In this document: positions 5,371 to 6,322 of the stretch, piece after piece
How positions within the stretch are numbered: the stretch's first letter is position 1
How the letters are laid out: the number at the start of each line of letters is the position of its first letter
Origin: an uncultured Collinsella sp.
Lineage (GTDB): Bacteria > Actinomycetota > Coriobacteriia > Coriobacteriales > Coriobacteriaceae
Reading direction: 5' to 3'
NCBI GenBank assembly: GCA_958439775.1
Contig: CAUBWQ010000058.1
Span: forward strand, 1 to 6,322
Length of the DNA: 6,322 nt
Position numbers and translations under genes: made by a program
The notes under the pieces: generated by a model
Seen by the model: the letters and a program-made list of their open reading frames with translations, nothing else
What the model was told of the DNA's origin: nothing
Databases searched by the model: none

Positions 5371-6322
5371 GCACCTGGTACAGACGGCGCTTGAGCTCGG
5401 TCTTATCGTGATAGGGCACAAACGGGTACAGGAACTCGATGTTCTGCTCGCGGATCTCGTCGATGTTGAGCGCCAACGCCGTGGGGTAGCTCATGACGAT
5501 GGGACAGTTGTAGCAGTTGCCGGCGGTCGGATCCTCCTTGCGCTCCCAGCGCACGCACGGCATCCAAATGAAGTCGACATCGCGGTCGATAAGGTTCATC
5601 ACATGGCCGTGGCTCATCTTGGCCGGATAGCACACGCTCTCGGACGGCATGGACTCGATGCCCGCCTGGTAGGTCTTTTTGCTCGACTGGTCGGACAGCT
5701 GCACGCTAAAGCCCAGGCGCGTAAAGAACGCGTGCCAGAAGGGGTAGTTCTCGTACATGTTGAGCGCGCGCGGAATGCCGACGGTACCACGCGGGGCCTC
5801 ATCGGGGCTCAGCACCTCGCGGTTAAAGAGCAGCTCGTTTTTCTTTTTGAAGAGGTTGGGGGCCTCAGTCTTCTGCTTTTTGTGGCCCGCGCCCTTCTCG
5901 CAGCGGTTGCCGGTAATGAAGCGCCTGCCGCCGCCAAAGTCGTTGACGGTAAGCTGGCAGTTGTTGGAGCAACGGCCGCAGCGGACGTGTTTTTGCGTCA
6001 CGGTGAGGTGCGCGATGTCCTCGGCCGAAAGGATGGTCGAGGTGCCGTCGGCGCCGGCGCGATCGCGGGCGAGCAAGGCCGCACCGTAAGCGCCCATACA
6101 GCCGGCGATGTCGGGGCGCACGGCATGCACGCCGGTGAGCTGCTCAAACGCGCGCAGCGTGGCATCGGACATAAAGGTGCCGCCCTGGACGATCACCTGG
6201 CTGCCGATCTCCTTGGGGTCGCGCAGCTTAATGACCTTGAACAGGGCATTTTTGATGACGGAATAGGACAGGCCGGCCGCGATGTCGCCCACCGTGGCGC
6301 CTTCCTTTTGTGCCTGTTTGAC
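5282..6322 (-). CDS. 2-hydroxyacyl-CoA dehydratase activase, ASKHA end plus DUF2229 region (5' truncated, frameshifted at 3' end)
   Basis: The frame is open from the window edge (codons [20 protein letters not shown]) so the start lies outside. The family is usually about 1400-1500 residues, implying some 400 missing N-terminal residues with the first ATPase domain. Seen in order: the end of an ASKHA (BcrAD_BadFG) ATPase fold with [28 protein letters not shown]; a Cys cluster CGRCSNNC plus GNRC (5900-5980) suited to an Fe-S cluster; then DUF2229 from [15 protein letters not shown] through [30 protein letters not shown] and [16 protein letters not shown]. Such activases use ATP hydrolysis to drive low-potential electron transfer to Fe-S dehydratases or related reductases. 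After Q (5377-5375) the frame turns into [14 protein letters not shown] Arg-rich sequence and stops at 5282; the true continuation is in the frame ending at 3268. Confidence 0.85.
   Translation of the reverse strand, partial: VKQAQKEGATVGDIAAGLSYSVIKNALFKVIKLRDPKEIGSQVIVQGGTFMSDATLRAFEQLTGVHAVRPDIAGCMGAYGAALLARDRAGADGTSTILSAEDIAHLTVTQKHVRCGRCSNNCQLTVNDFGGGRRFITGNRCEKGAGHKKQKTEAPNLFKKKNELLFNREVLSPDEAPRGTVGIPRALNMYENYPFWHAFFTRLGFSVQLSDQSSKKTYQAGIESMPSESVCYPAKMSHGHVMNLIDRDVDFIWMPCVRWERKEDPTAGNCYNCPIVMSYPTALALNIDEIREQNIEFLYPFVPYHDKTELKRRLYQVRGRCRGWSRSRARSQDHALRGRCRRQRCF
5368..5377 (-). other. Single-base frameshift site in the activase gene
   Basis: On the coding strand the sequence reads CAG GTGC GTG GCC GAT. 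One frame gives LYQ and fails; the frame resuming at GTG GCC GAT gives VADAEAGRG and continues for 700 residues. Removing one base, for example reading CAG GTC GTG GCC, joins them as [13 protein letters not shown]. The lesion is a plus-one insertion (or minus-two deletion) in a GTGCGTG near-repeat. There is no heptameric slippery sequence, so programmed frameshifting is not supported. Confidence 0.8.

Noticed and set aside
3085..5394. 769-residue open frame on the plus strand opposite the activase gene
   Set aside because: It is the antisense shadow of a GC-rich gene with strong third-position bias. The product is a His/Leu/Val/Ala/Arg mixture with no domain, it has no ribosome site, and the opposite strand carries clear family motifs throughout.
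5282..5421. Overlapping ends of the two activase ORFs as a natural two-gene overlap or programmed frameshift
   Set aside because: The terminal residues of each frame here are out-of-frame Arg/Ser-rich sequence, family sequence is continuous if one base is removed, and there is no slippery heptamer or internal ribosome site.

Overview
The window is a GC-rich bacterial chromosomal segment. Its G/C-biased codon use, large BcrAD/BadFG-type activase gene and secreted Ala/Lys/Gln-rich coiled-coil protein suggest an anaerobic, gut-type actinobacterium of the Coriobacteriia, such as Collinsella. That placement is inference, because there is no rRNA or other taxonomic marker here.

Layout from left to right. 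Positions 1-749 (minus) hold the N-terminal 249 residues of a secreted coiled-coil protein that runs off the left edge; a 9-base G tract lies just after its signal peptide. A 307-base divergent intergenic region follows. Positions 1057-2196 (plus) hold a complete DUF389-family membrane protein with a canonical EF-hand loop in one inter-helix segment. A hairpin lies between it and the convergent gene at 2322-2771 (minus), which encodes a small membrane-anchored protein I cannot name. That gene is preceded by a 12-codon ORF with a strong Shine-Dalgarno that stops one base before its ATG. Positions 2962-3182 (minus) carry a degraded, frameshifted gene fragment. A perfect 14-bp hairpin with a T-run (3203-3237) terminates the large minus-strand gene that fills 3268-6322.

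That large gene is the C-terminal two thirds of a multidomain 2-hydroxyacyl-CoA dehydratase activase / dehydratase-like protein: the end of an ASKHA ATPase domain, a Cys cluster, a DUF2229 region, then an HgdB-like region. It is split by a single-base frameshift near 5368-5377, and its N-terminus lies beyond the right edge.

The genes do not form one pathway. The activase gene has its own terminator, the DUF389 gene is a single plus-strand unit, and the coiled-coil gene is transcribed away from it. The most notable points are the G9 tract as a possible phase-variation switch, the EF-hand in a DUF389 protein, the leader ORF before the 149-residue gene, and two single-base lesions (possibly three) that are either real gene decay or sequence errors. 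No tRNA, rRNA, CRISPR array, insertion sequence or att site was seen.
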